Assembly (NCBI GenBank): GCA_005880805.1
Contig: VBFZ01000131.1
Span: forward strand, 1-14,556
DNA: 14,556 bases
Direction of reading: 5' to 3'
Source: Chloroflexota bacterium
Lineage (GTDB): Bacteria; Chloroflexota; Limnocylindria; Limnocylindrales; CSP1-4
In this document: one piece after another, positions 6,638 through 12,998 of the stretch
Position numbering within the stretch: position 1 is the stretch's first letter
Layout of the letters: each line of letters begins with the position of its first letter
Made by a program: the position numbers and the translations under genes
The notes under the pieces: generated by a model
What the model was told of the DNA's origin: nothing
Seen by the model: only the letters and a program-made list of their open reading frames with translations
Database searches by the model: none

Positions 6638-6984
6638 ACGTAACCCGAGCACGCGGGCGCAGAGGTAACCGGACCCCACCCCACAGCCCGGCCCCACGAC
6701 CGCCCGCGCACGCCAGGTCCCCGAGCCGCCGGGGACGAACTTCCCTCTTGCGCGTTCGCCGACGCCTGTCACCCTCGACCGCCTGCTGGCAAGCACGCCC
6801 GGGCAAGCGCCGACCTGGCAGGCGTCGCCCGGCAAACACCCGTCACAGGCATCCCCGCGCAACCAATCCCCGTGGGCCAAGCACACCCGCATCGGCCGCG
6901 CCTCTGGAGGCGCAGCCCCGCGGCGTCTCAGGCCGAGCCGTTCAGGGCGTCGCCGACCGAGATGACCCATTGGGAGGACGCGCC
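6638..6984. other. rest of divergent intergenic region, degenerate repeats, no gene seen
   Basis: Between the leftward glycosyltransferase operon and the rightward beta-helix genes no frame looks like protein; the open frames here are Arg/Pro/Gly-rich. The stretch holds related short motifs: CAAGCACGCCC (6790-6800), CAAACACCCG (6833-6842) and CAAGCACACCC (6878-6888). GACGCCTG (6761-6768) and CAGGCGTC (6819-6826) are complementary and could fold into a long-armed leader structure. I could not match it to a known riboswitch. It probably contains the promoter and 5' leader of the beta-helix gene at 6985. Confidence 0.4.
6973..6978 (+). promoter_or_regulatory. strong ribosome binding site for beta-helix protein A
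   Basis: GGAGGA lies 6 bases before ATG 6985. It decides this start over the longer open frame reaching back to 6748, whose extra residues are Arg/Pro-rich and precede what is plainly a signal region. Confidence 0.75.
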
Positions 6985-8664
6985 ATGCGCAATATCCGGA
7001 TCGCGGCACCCGCAGACCGGATCTCCGCCGCTCCGCCACCTGCACCGAGGCGTTGGCGGCTCGTCGACTGGATCGCAACGCTCCCGATCGTCGCGCTCCT
7101 GCCGGCCCTGCTGTTGCTCGCATCCGTGGCGTCAGGCAGCGAAGCATCGCTCGCCAGCACGCCGTCAACGACGACTGCCGGTAGCAGCGTCACGATCAAC
7201 GGCGTCGGCTTTCCGCGCGCCGATCGAGGCTATATCGCCTGGGACGGATCGCCGACGACGACGACCTACAAGTCGCGCGGCAACGGGCGGTTCAGCGTCA
7301 CGTTCACGATCCCTGCCAAGGCGGCGACGACCAGTCACAATCTGGCGGCGTTCGGTGGGACCGGGACGGCTGTCGAGCGTGCCGAGGTCAACGTCCAGGT
7401 CGTCGCATCGACCACCTCGACGCCGACTCCGACTCCGACCATCGCCCCAACGCCAACGCCCACGGTGGCACCGACCCCGACGCCGACACGCACGCCGACG
7501 CCGACCACTGCACCGACGCCCACGCCCACCGTGGCACCGACACCGACGGTCGCGCCGACGCCGACCCCCGTACCCACCGCTCAGCCGGCCACAACCTGCG
7601 GTTCATCGCTGCAGGCCCTGGTCAACGCGACGGCGAGCGGCGGCACGCTCAACGTGACCGGCTGTGGACCGTACCGCGAGGTCGTGACGATCACTCGGCC
7701 CATGACCCTGATCGGCGCTTCGATCACAGGCGGCAACGCTGCCCAGCAGTCCGGCAACATCCAGATCAGCGGAACCTCGAATGTCACGGTCGACGGCGCG
7801 CGTGTCACCGACAGCGGCGGCGCGTGCATCAGCGCAGACAACTCGTCCTACGTGACAGTCCGCAATTCGCTGATGAGCGGATGCGCGCAAGAGGGGTACC
7901 ACTTCTCGCACATGGACCACCTGCTCTTCACGGGCAACCGGGTCACCGGCAACAACCCGCAGCACGCCTATTCGTGGGGTTGGGAGGCGGGCGGCGGAAA
8001 AACCTGCTTCACGACCAATTCGACCTTCAGCAACAACGAGGCCGACCACAACATGGGCCCCGGCCTCTGGTTCGACTGCAACGACTCGGGGATCACCATC
8101 TCCGGCAATCGTGTCCATGACAACGTGCTGAATGGAATCCACTGGGAGACGGCCCTCTCGGGCTCGATCGTCAACAACGTCGTGTGGAACAACGACCGCA
8201 CGATCCCCTCGGAGTACGGCTGGGGCTGGGGTGCCGGAATCCTCCTGAGCTCGTCGGCCAACACCGAGGTGAGCGGCAACACCGTAGCCTGGAACGGGGA
8301 TGGCATCGTCGTGCTCAGCCAGAACCGCGACGACCAGCCGGCGAGCGGAATTGTCGGCAACTACGTGCACGACAACCGGATCTTCGGGACCGACGCGTGG
8401 CCGGACTCCAACCAGAACTACACGCTTGGCTGGCTGCAGGACTGGTCGGGGGTGATGTTCTCGTCGTCCTCCGGAAACCGGTCGTCAGGTAACCAGTTCT
8501 TCTACGCCGCGCCGGAAGGTGCGTCCCGCTGGGCATGGGCCGGTCGCGATTACAGCGGCCTGACATCCTTCGCGTCGACGCCCGGAGGGAGCGGCAGCAT
8601 GTACCTGTCGTCAACGCAGGCAACCACGATCCTCAACGCCAGCGGGGTGCCCCTGGCACCCTGA
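6985..8664 (+). CDS. secreted right-handed parallel beta-helix protein A with IPT-like domain and Thr-Pro linker
   Basis: This is a 559-residue exoprotein. It has an N-terminal basic region with a hydrophobic signal/anchor (about 28-49), then a small Thr/Gly-rich beta-sandwich (about 57-141, INGVGFPRADRGYIAWDG) resembling IPT/TIG domains. A Thr-Pro linker follows (143-202), then a parallel beta-helix (about 205-540) made of N-x-V/I-x-x-N and G-I-x-V-x repeats such as ISGNRVHDN and VSGNTVAWNGDGI. Beta-helix proteins of this kind bind or cleave polysaccharides (pectate-lyase-like or alginate-epimerase-like folds). Two conserved stretches, GWEAGGGKT (332-340) and GPGLWFD (358-364), recur in the neighbouring protein B and are candidates for an active or binding site. 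ATG 6985 is fixed by a GGAGGA site. Placed between glycosyltransferase operons, it probably acts on the glycan made here; enzyme activity is not proven. Confidence 0.88.
   Translation: MRNIRIAAPADRISAAPPPAPRRWRLVDWIATLPIVALLPALLLLASVASGSEASLASTPSTTTAGSSVTINGVGFPRADRGYIAWDGSPTTTTYKSRGNGRFSVTFTIPAKAATTSHNLAAFGGTGTAVERAEVNVQVVASTTSTPTPTPTIAPTPTPTVAPTPTPTRTPTPTTAPTPTPTVAPTPTVAPTPTPVPTAQPATTCGSSLQALVNATASGGTLNVTGCGPYREVVTITRPMTLIGASITGGNAAQQSGNIQISGTSNVTVDGARVTDSGGACISADNSSYVTVRNSLMSGCAQEGYHFSHMDHLLFTGNRVTGNNPQHAYSWGWEAGGGKTCFTTNSTFSNNEADHNMGPGLWFDCNDSGITISGNRVHDNVLNGIHWETALSGSIVNNVVWNNDRTIPSEYGWGWGAGILLSSSANTEVSGNTVAWNGDGIVVLSQNRDDQPASGIVGNYVHDNRIFGTDAWPDSNQNYTLGWLQDWSGVMFSSSSGNRSSGNQFFYAAPEGASRWAWAGRDYSGLTSFASTPGGSGSMYLSSTQATTILNASGVPLAP
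7420..7578 (+). repeat. Thr-Pro linker-coding repeat
   Basis: A run of ACG/ACC/ACT-CCG/CCC/CCA codons encodes alternating T-P with interspersed I/V-A-P and R-T units (residues 146-198 of beta-helix protein A). Units such as V-A-P-T-P-T-P-T recur. Such linkers separate domains of extracellular proteins, are often O-glycosylated, and are abundant in Chloroflexota. The array can expand or contract by slippage. Confidence 0.85.
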
Positions 8665-8672
8665 CCGTAGAC

Positions 8673-8688
8673 CCGGCCAGGAGGCCGG
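8673..8688 (+). terminator. hairpin between the two beta-helix genes
   Basis: CCGGCC (8673-8678) pairs perfectly with GGCCGG (8683-8688) around an AGGA loop, 8 bases after the stop of gene A. There is no T-run, only a T/C-rich stretch at 8698-8705, so this may be a partial terminator or an mRNA-stabilising hairpin. Confidence 0.35.
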
Positions 8689-8704
8689 TTGGGAGGGTCT
8701 CTTC

Positions 8705-8716
8705 TAGGATGGGCGG
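8705..8716 (+). promoter_or_regulatory. possible -10 element for leaderless transcription of beta-helix gene B
   Basis: TAGGAT (8705-8710) fits the TAnnnT -10 pattern and ends 6 bases before the GTG start at 8717. Transcription would therefore start at or near the start codon. No good Shine-Dalgarno site is present, only GGGCGG directly abutting the GTG. No matching -35 is obvious. Confidence 0.3.
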
Positions 8717-10255
8717 GTGGTACGGCCCGCCCATCCTCTCCGCGGGCGAAGGATCGCGTTACTGGCCCTCGGAGTGCTCGTTGTGGGGCTGGCGGCGGCT
8801 GCGGCGAGCTGGGGCGTCGCGCGGGTTCGACCGCAGCAGAGCCCGGGAGCCACGGCCAGCACGGCGCCCTCCCATGAGCCAGTGGCCGCCGCCTGTAAGT
8901 CATCGCTCCAGCCGCTGATCGATGCGGCGTCTGCGGGTTCCAGCGTCGTGCTGCCGGCCTGCCTCGCCCGCGAAACCCTCGTGATCAACAAGCCGCTGAC
9001 GGTCGTCGGGGCTCCGGGCTCCGAGATTCGCGGCAGCGACGTGTGGAGCGACTGGCGGCTGGGCGGCGCCGGATGGGTCTCGGCCTTGACGGTGCCGGCC
9101 TTTCGACCGAACGGCCACTGCGCGGAAGGGACTTCGCGCTGCCAGTGGCCTGAGCAGGTGTTCGTCGACGGCTCCCCGCTCGAGCAGGTCGCCCAAGGCA
9201 CCCAACCAGGACCCGGGCAGTTCTCGCTGGACGGCGACCGCCACGTGACGGTGAGCGACCCGCCCCTCGGGCGCCTGGTCGAGGTGACGACGCGCGAGCA
9301 CTGGATCGAGCCCGAGGCCGACGGCATCGTGATCGCCGGCCTGCGCATGGGCCACGCGGCCGACGCTGCCCAGGATGGCGCTATTGCTGACGGCGGACAC
9401 CTCGTCTCCATCCGCGACTGCGTGATGTCCGACACGCACGGCGCGGTGGTCTCGCTGACCGGCCGAGGCGAGCTGACCGGCAACGACATCTCCCGCGGCG
9501 GGCAGCTCGGGGTCCACGGCAGCGGGGCGCTAGTGGCCGACAACCGGATCCACGACAACAACACCGAGGGCTTCGACCCCGGCTGGGAAGCGGGCGGCCT
9601 GAAGACGAATCGCCCGGCCGGTGTGATCGAGGGGAACGAGATCTACGCCAACGACGGACCGGGGATCTGGCTCGACGGCGCCGAGGGCTCGTACCAGATC
9701 CTGCGGAATCGGGTCCACGACAATCGTGGCGCGGGCATCCTGTACGAGATCTCACGCCAGGGCCGGATCGCGTCGAACAGCCTCTGGGCAAACGGGTTCG
9801 GGGATCCGGAGTGGGGCTGGGGCGGAGGGATCGTCTTGAGCACGTCGCTCGACGTCCAGGTCGACCACAACGTCCTGGCCTGGAACGCCGACGGGATCTC
9901 GGTGATTTCGCAGCGCAGAGAGGACGCTCCCGGGAGCGTCGCGCACGTCGCGGTTCAGGACAACGTCATCGCGGGGAAAGCGACGGGCCCGGACGCGAAG
10001 CAGAACTACGGGCTCGCCTGGCTGCAGGACTGGCCCGGCAGGATGTTCGACCCGGCGGAGGCGAATCGGGGCTCGGGCAACCTCTTCTGGTACGCGGCGC
10101 GGGACGAACCGAGCTCACCGCGCTTCGCCTGGGACGGTGACATTGCGAGGCTCTCGGCGTTCGGCGCCACGCCCGGCGGCACGGCGAGCCGTTACGTGAC
10201 TGACGCCGAATCCCAGGCTGCGCTCGGCGAGGCCGGGGTGCCGGCAACCCCTTAA
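8717..10255 (+). CDS. secreted right-handed parallel beta-helix protein B, paralogue of A
   Basis: This is a 512-residue exoprotein with a basic N-terminus, one hydrophobic segment (13-34, signal or anchor), a short low-complexity spacer (38-56) and a beta-helix from about C60 onward. It aligns with protein A over the whole helix. CKSSLQPLIDAAS (60-72) matches CGSSLQALVNATA, and GWEAGGLKT (289-297) and GPGIWLD (314-320) are shared. WGWGGGIVLS, QNYGLAWLQDW and the C-terminal ATPGGTASRY...AGVPATP also match. B lacks the IPT-like domain and Thr-Pro linker. It instead has an insertion of about 100 residues (about 95-205) with PEQVFVDGSPLEQV and DPPLGRLVEVTTREH, a pattern common in large beta-helix polysaccharide-active proteins. 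The GTG start precedes the signal directly. Probable role: glycan binding or processing outside the cell. Tandem duplication and divergence from A is inferred. Confidence 0.86.
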   Translation: MVRPAHPLRGRRIALLALGVLVVGLAAAAASWGVARVRPQQSPGATASTAPSHEPVAAACKSSLQPLIDAASAGSSVVLPACLARETLVINKPLTVVGAPGSEIRGSDVWSDWRLGGAGWVSALTVPAFRPNGHCAEGTSRCQWPEQVFVDGSPLEQVAQGTQPGPGQFSLDGDRHVTVSDPPLGRLVEVTTREHWIEPEADGIVIAGLRMGHAADAAQDGAIADGGHLVSIRDCVMSDTHGAVVSLTGRGELTGNDISRGGQLGVHGSGALVADNRIHDNNTEGFDPGWEAGGLKTNRPAGVIEGNEIYANDGPGIWLDGAEGSYQILRNRVHDNRGAGILYEISRQGRIASNSLWANGFGDPEWGWGGGIVLSTSLDVQVDHNVLAWNADGISVISQRREDAPGSVAHVAVQDNVIAGKATGPDAKQNYGLAWLQDWPGRMFDPAEANRGSGNLFWYAARDEPSSPRFAWDGDIARLSAFGATPGGTASRYVTDAESQAALGEAGVPATP

Positions 10256-10287
10256 TCCGCTGAGGGTCGAGCCGGCGGACGCGGATT
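10254..10287 (+). terminator. inverted repeat at the end of beta-helix gene B
   Basis: AATCCGC (10254-10260, overlapping the TAA stop) is complementary to GCGGATT (10281-10287) with a 20-base loop that can pair further (GTC/GAC next to the stem). No T-run follows. It could attenuate transcription between gene B and the downstream glycosyltransferase operon. Confidence 0.3.
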
Positions 10288-10310
10288 CAGCGCGCGTGCG
10301 TCGCCGAGCG

Positions 10311-10316
10311 TACTCT
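10311..10316 (+). promoter_or_regulatory. possible -10 element close to the start of the second glycosyltransferase
   Basis: TACTCT ends 10 bases before ATG 10327. A transcript from it would have a leader of only a few bases, and no Shine-Dalgarno site precedes this ATG. It may head the four-gene operon 10327-14134. No convincing -35 was found. Confidence 0.25.
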
Positions 10317-10326
10317 CTGCTCCCCG

Positions 10327-11421
10327 ATGCGCATCGTCCGCTATTACCCGCGCGCTGTCCTTGGCGACGGAGGCATGACCGCCGCCCTCCGACGCTGGTC
10401 GGAAAGTGCGGCCGCGCTCGGCGAGCACGTCGTGATCGCGTTTGACGGTGGGACGCCTCCGCCAGACTCCGCCGCCGAGTGGGTGAACCTGCGGCACGTG
10501 GGGCCGGCCTCGTTTCGGCTGCCGATCGGGCTGGGAGGCTTGCTTCGGGACGCCGACATCATGGTCATGCAGTCGGGTTGGGCTGCCCACAACCTCCGGG
10601 CCGGGGGTGAAGCTCGCAAGGCTGGGGTCCCCTACGTCCTCGAGCCTCGTGGCGCCTACGACCCCCACATCGTTCGGCGAAAGCGCCTGCTCAAGCGCGC
10701 CTGGTGGCAGCTCGCGGAGGGGCAGCTCGTTCGCGACGCGCTCGCGGTCCACGTGTTCTTCGAGAGCGAGCGGCCTCACCTTGCGGCTCTCGGTTCGCGC
10801 GGCCCGGAGATCGTGGCGCCCAACGGGGTGGTGCCACCCGACTCGGAGCAGTGGGACGGCGGCAGCGGGGGCTACGTGCTGTGGGTCGGACGCTTCGACC
10901 CCGAGCACAAGGGCCTGGACCTCCTCGTCCGGGCAGTTGCGGTCCTTCCCCCGGCCGAGCGACCGACGCTTCGCCTTCACGGACCGGACCGCAGGGGCGG
11001 CAAGGGCCGCGTGGCCGGCCTGGCGAGGCGGCTCGGCGTGGGCCCATGGATTCACATCGGCGGTTCCGTCCACGGTGCGGAGAAGGACCGGCTGATGACC
11101 AGCGCCAAGGCATTCGTTTACCCGTCGCGCTGGGAGGCATTCGGGAACGCGCCTGCCGAGGCCGCCGCGCTCGGTGTCCCCGTCCTGGCGACGCCGTATC
11201 CGCTTGGCCGCTTCCTCGCGGACCACGACGCGGCGGTGGTCGCCGACCCGACGCCGGAGAGCCTGGCCGAGGGACTTCGCGTAGTCGCAGGACCCCGCGC
11301 CCCCGAGCTCGGGCGCAACGGTGCCCAGCTCGTGCGCGAGGCCTTCCGCTGGGAGGACGTGGCCCGTTCGTGGCTGGAGCAGGCTCGCGGCCTGCTCGCG
11401 AAATCCGCCCGTCCCCTATGA
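10327..11421 (+). CDS. GT4-type glycosyltransferase (GT-B fold), second copy type
   Basis: This is a 364-residue retaining glycosyltransferase, a normal length for GT4. The N-terminal strand MRIVRYYPRAVLGDGGMTAAL (in part a glycine-rich loop at 13-17) begins the acceptor domain. APNGV (164-168) ends the inter-domain strand. WVGRFDPEHKGLD (186-198) supplies the donor-phosphate-binding R189/K195, and SRWEAFGNAPAEAAALG (267-283) carries the E-x7-E pair E270/E278. It shares motifs but little overall sequence with the leftward GT4 at 5226-6506, so the two probably add different sugars. ATG 10327 starts right at the first Rossmann strand. A deacetylase gene follows 36 bp later in the same direction. 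The donor sugar cannot be told. Confidence 0.9.
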   Translation: MRIVRYYPRAVLGDGGMTAALRRWSESAAALGEHVVIAFDGGTPPPDSAAEWVNLRHVGPASFRLPIGLGGLLRDADIMVMQSGWAAHNLRAGGEARKAGVPYVLEPRGAYDPHIVRRKRLLKRAWWQLAEGQLVRDALAVHVFFESERPHLAALGSRGPEIVAPNGVVPPDSEQWDGGSGGYVLWVGRFDPEHKGLDLLVRAVAVLPPAERPTLRLHGPDRRGGKGRVAGLARRLGVGPWIHIGGSVHGAEKDRLMTSAKAFVYPSRWEAFGNAPAEAAALGVPVLATPYPLGRFLADHDAAVVADPTPESLAEGLRVVAGPRAPELGRNGAQLVREAFRWEDVARSWLEQARGLLAKSARPL

Positions 11422-11445
11422 TGACGCTCCCCCGGGGGGTGTCGC

Positions 11446-11451
11446 GGAGGA
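11446..11451 (+). promoter_or_regulatory. ribosome binding site for a GTG start
   Basis: GGAGGA lies 6 bases before GTG 11458 and supports that start for the deacetylase. Just upstream, CCCCCGGGGG forms a short perfect palindrome. Confidence 0.65.
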
Positions 11452-11457
11452 CGGCGG

Positions 11458-12228
11458 GTGACCGCGGTGCATAGGCGAAATGGGGGACGCGGCGCTGCCA
11501 CTTGCCTCCTGATGGTTCATCGGGTCGTCGATCGTGTTGATCGTGCTGTTCGCGATCACGACACCGGGTCGGAGAGCTTCTTTCGGCTCGTCGAGGAGTT
11601 GCAGGCGAGCGGCCGGCCCTTCACAACCGACCCTTCGCCGGACCCAGGCTCGGGCGCGTCCATCGCGCTCACATTCGACGACGGCACCGCAGACCACATG
11701 GCAGTGGCCGAGGCCCTGGCGGGGCGCGGCATTCGGGCGATCTTCTTCGTCTCGGCCGCGCTCGTCGGCGAGCCGGGATACCTGGACGAGGCCGGCGTCA
11801 CGCGCCTGTCCGAGCTGGGCCATCGCGTTGGTTCCCACGGGCTGCGACACGCACGACTCGATCAGCTCGCGGCAGCGGATATCGATCGCGAGCTGGTCGA
11901 GTCTCGCAGCAGGCTCGAGGACCTCACGGCCGCGGCGGTCGACCTCTATGCGCCCGTCGGTGGCGCCGGCGTGCCCGGTCTGCCCGCCCGCCTGCAGCAG
12001 GCGGGCTACGTGGCATCCCGCTCCGCCCGTTGGGGAATCCACACGAATCCGGACGAACGCTGGGCGATGCCCTGCCTGCCGGTTACCGAGCTCACGCTCC
12101 GGCGCGGCTGGGTGACCGACGCCGCGGCGACGATGCGCCTGTCGACGCGGCTGGCAGTCCTCCACGCGGTCAAGGACGCCCTCCCGGGCGGCATCCGAAC
12201 GCGCGTGCGTCACGCACTCAGTCGATGA
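11458..12228 (+). CDS. NodB-type polysaccharide deacetylase
   Basis: This is a 256-residue carbohydrate esterase 4 / NodB-homology protein that would remove N- or O-acetyl groups from a glycan or glycan precursor. Motif 1 is ALTFDDGTADH (70-80) with D74/D75. Motif 2 is GHRVGSHGLRHARL (121-134) with the metal-ligand pair H127/H131. LYAPVGGAGVPGL (163-175) stands where motif 3 (R-P-P-Y or Y-P-Y-G) is expected and lacks the usual arginine. The protein has no signal peptide, so it probably acts in the cytoplasm on lipid-linked or nucleotide-linked sugars. The LLMVHRVVD start of the fold is typical of the exopolysaccharide-cluster subgroup. The GTG start follows a good GGAGGA site. Its TGA overlaps the ATG of the SDR gene (ATGA), so the two are translationally coupled. 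Confidence 0.86.
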   Translation: MTAVHRRNGGRGAATCLLMVHRVVDRVDRAVRDHDTGSESFFRLVEELQASGRPFTTDPSPDPGSGASIALTFDDGTADHMAVAEALAGRGIRAIFFVSAALVGEPGYLDEAGVTRLSELGHRVGSHGLRHARLDQLAAADIDRELVESRSRLEDLTAAAVDLYAPVGGAGVPGLPARLQQAGYVASRSARWGIHTNPDERWAMPCLPVTELTLRRGWVTDAAATMRLSTRLAVLHAVKDALPGGIRTRVRHALSR

Positions 12229-12998
12229 CCGAGCGGTCTGCCTCGCCGATCTCGGGCGAGTCGTGTGTCGTGCTCGTGACGGGGGCTGCCGGAGCAATCG
12301 GAACGGCCACGGTCCTCGCGTTTCTTGCCGGAGGCTACCGGGTGGTCGGGCTCGACCGCGAGGCGAGTGTCGAAGCGTCCCACGGCGAGCTGTATCGGGG
12401 GTACCGGGCAGACCTGCACGATGAAGAAGCCGTCGTGGAGGCACTTGAGTCGGCCGCCACTTTCGGTCCGCTGGGGCACGTCGTCGGCGTCGCCGGCGGG
12501 GCGCTGCCGGTCGAGCCGGCCACCCAGCACGATCCCGCACTCCTATCGACATCCGACTTCCGCGCGTCGCTCGATGCCAACCTGACGACCCAGTACGTGA
12601 TGCTGCATGCCGCGCTTCCCTGGCTGAGGGCGTCCACGGGCGATCGGTCGGTCACCTTCACCTCCTCGTTCAACGCCCTTGGCGGCTGGGGCATGCCTGC
12701 CTACTCGGCAGCGAAAGCCGGCCTGATCGGGCTGATGCACGCACTGACACCGGTCCTCGGCGCGGAGGGGATTCGGGTCAACGTGATCGCTCCGGGGACC
12801 ATTCGCACGCCACGCACAGAAGCCATCTGGCAACACGATCGGGACCACTTTCCGGACCTCGAGCGGACCACGGCGCTTGGTCGCCTGGGCGCGCCCGAGG
12901 ACGTCGCGCGCTCCTTCGTCGCGCTCGCCACGCAGCTGACGCATGTCACCGGCCAGGTCCTCGTCGTCGACGGCGGCCAGCTCGTGAAACGATCGTGA
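12225..12998 (+). CDS. short-chain dehydrogenase/reductase (SDR)
   Basis: This is a 257-residue classical SDR, a cytoplasmic NAD(P)(H)-dependent oxidoreductase. The cofactor loop is TGAAGAIG (19-26). An acidic D44 at the end of the second strand (GLDRE) suggests NAD(H) preference. VAGGAL (89-94) replaces the usual N-N-A-G, and N119 fits the active-site Asn. The catalytic triad is S147 or S148 in TFTSSFNALGG, Y160 and K164 in YSAAK. VNVIAPGTIRTP and the C-terminal VTGQVLVVDGGQ are family hallmarks. The ATG shares the ATGA overlap with the deacetylase stop, and its own TGA overlaps the GTG of the ATP-grasp gene (GTGA). It probably makes or modifies a keto- or deoxy-sugar or a substituent acid; the true substrate is unknown. 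Confidence 0.9.
   Translation: MTERSASPISGESCVVLVTGAAGAIGTATVLAFLAGGYRVVGLDREASVEASHGELYRGYRADLHDEEAVVEALESAATFGPLGHVVGVAGGALPVEPATQHDPALLSTSDFRASLDANLTTQYVMLHAALPWLRASTGDRSVTFTSSFNALGGWGMPAYSAAKAGLIGLMHALTPVLGAEGIRVNVIAPGTIRTPRTEAIWQHDRDHFPDLERTTALGRLGAPEDVARSFVALATQLTHVTGQVLVVDGGQLVKRS

Noticed and set aside
6507..6839. N-terminal extension of the leftward glycosyltransferase to 6839
   Set aside because: The residues are Arg/Gly-rich with no fold signals; GT4 proteins start close to the first Rossmann strand, as the TTG at 6506 does.
6785..6890. Cyclic-di-GMP (GEMM) riboswitch suggested by GGCAAACACC
   Set aside because: The conserved GGCAAA-like box is present, but I could not find the tetraloop helix and the rest of the GEMM core in the right order.
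6323..7168. 281-residue - strand open frame spanning the divergent intergenic region
   Set aside because: It overlaps the starts of two well-supported genes, and its Arg/Gly/Cys-rich product has no recognisable feature.
7420..7578. Tandem repeat as CRISPR array or intergenic satellite
   Set aside because: It is in-frame Thr-Pro coding sequence within a secreted protein, with no spacers or constant direct repeat.
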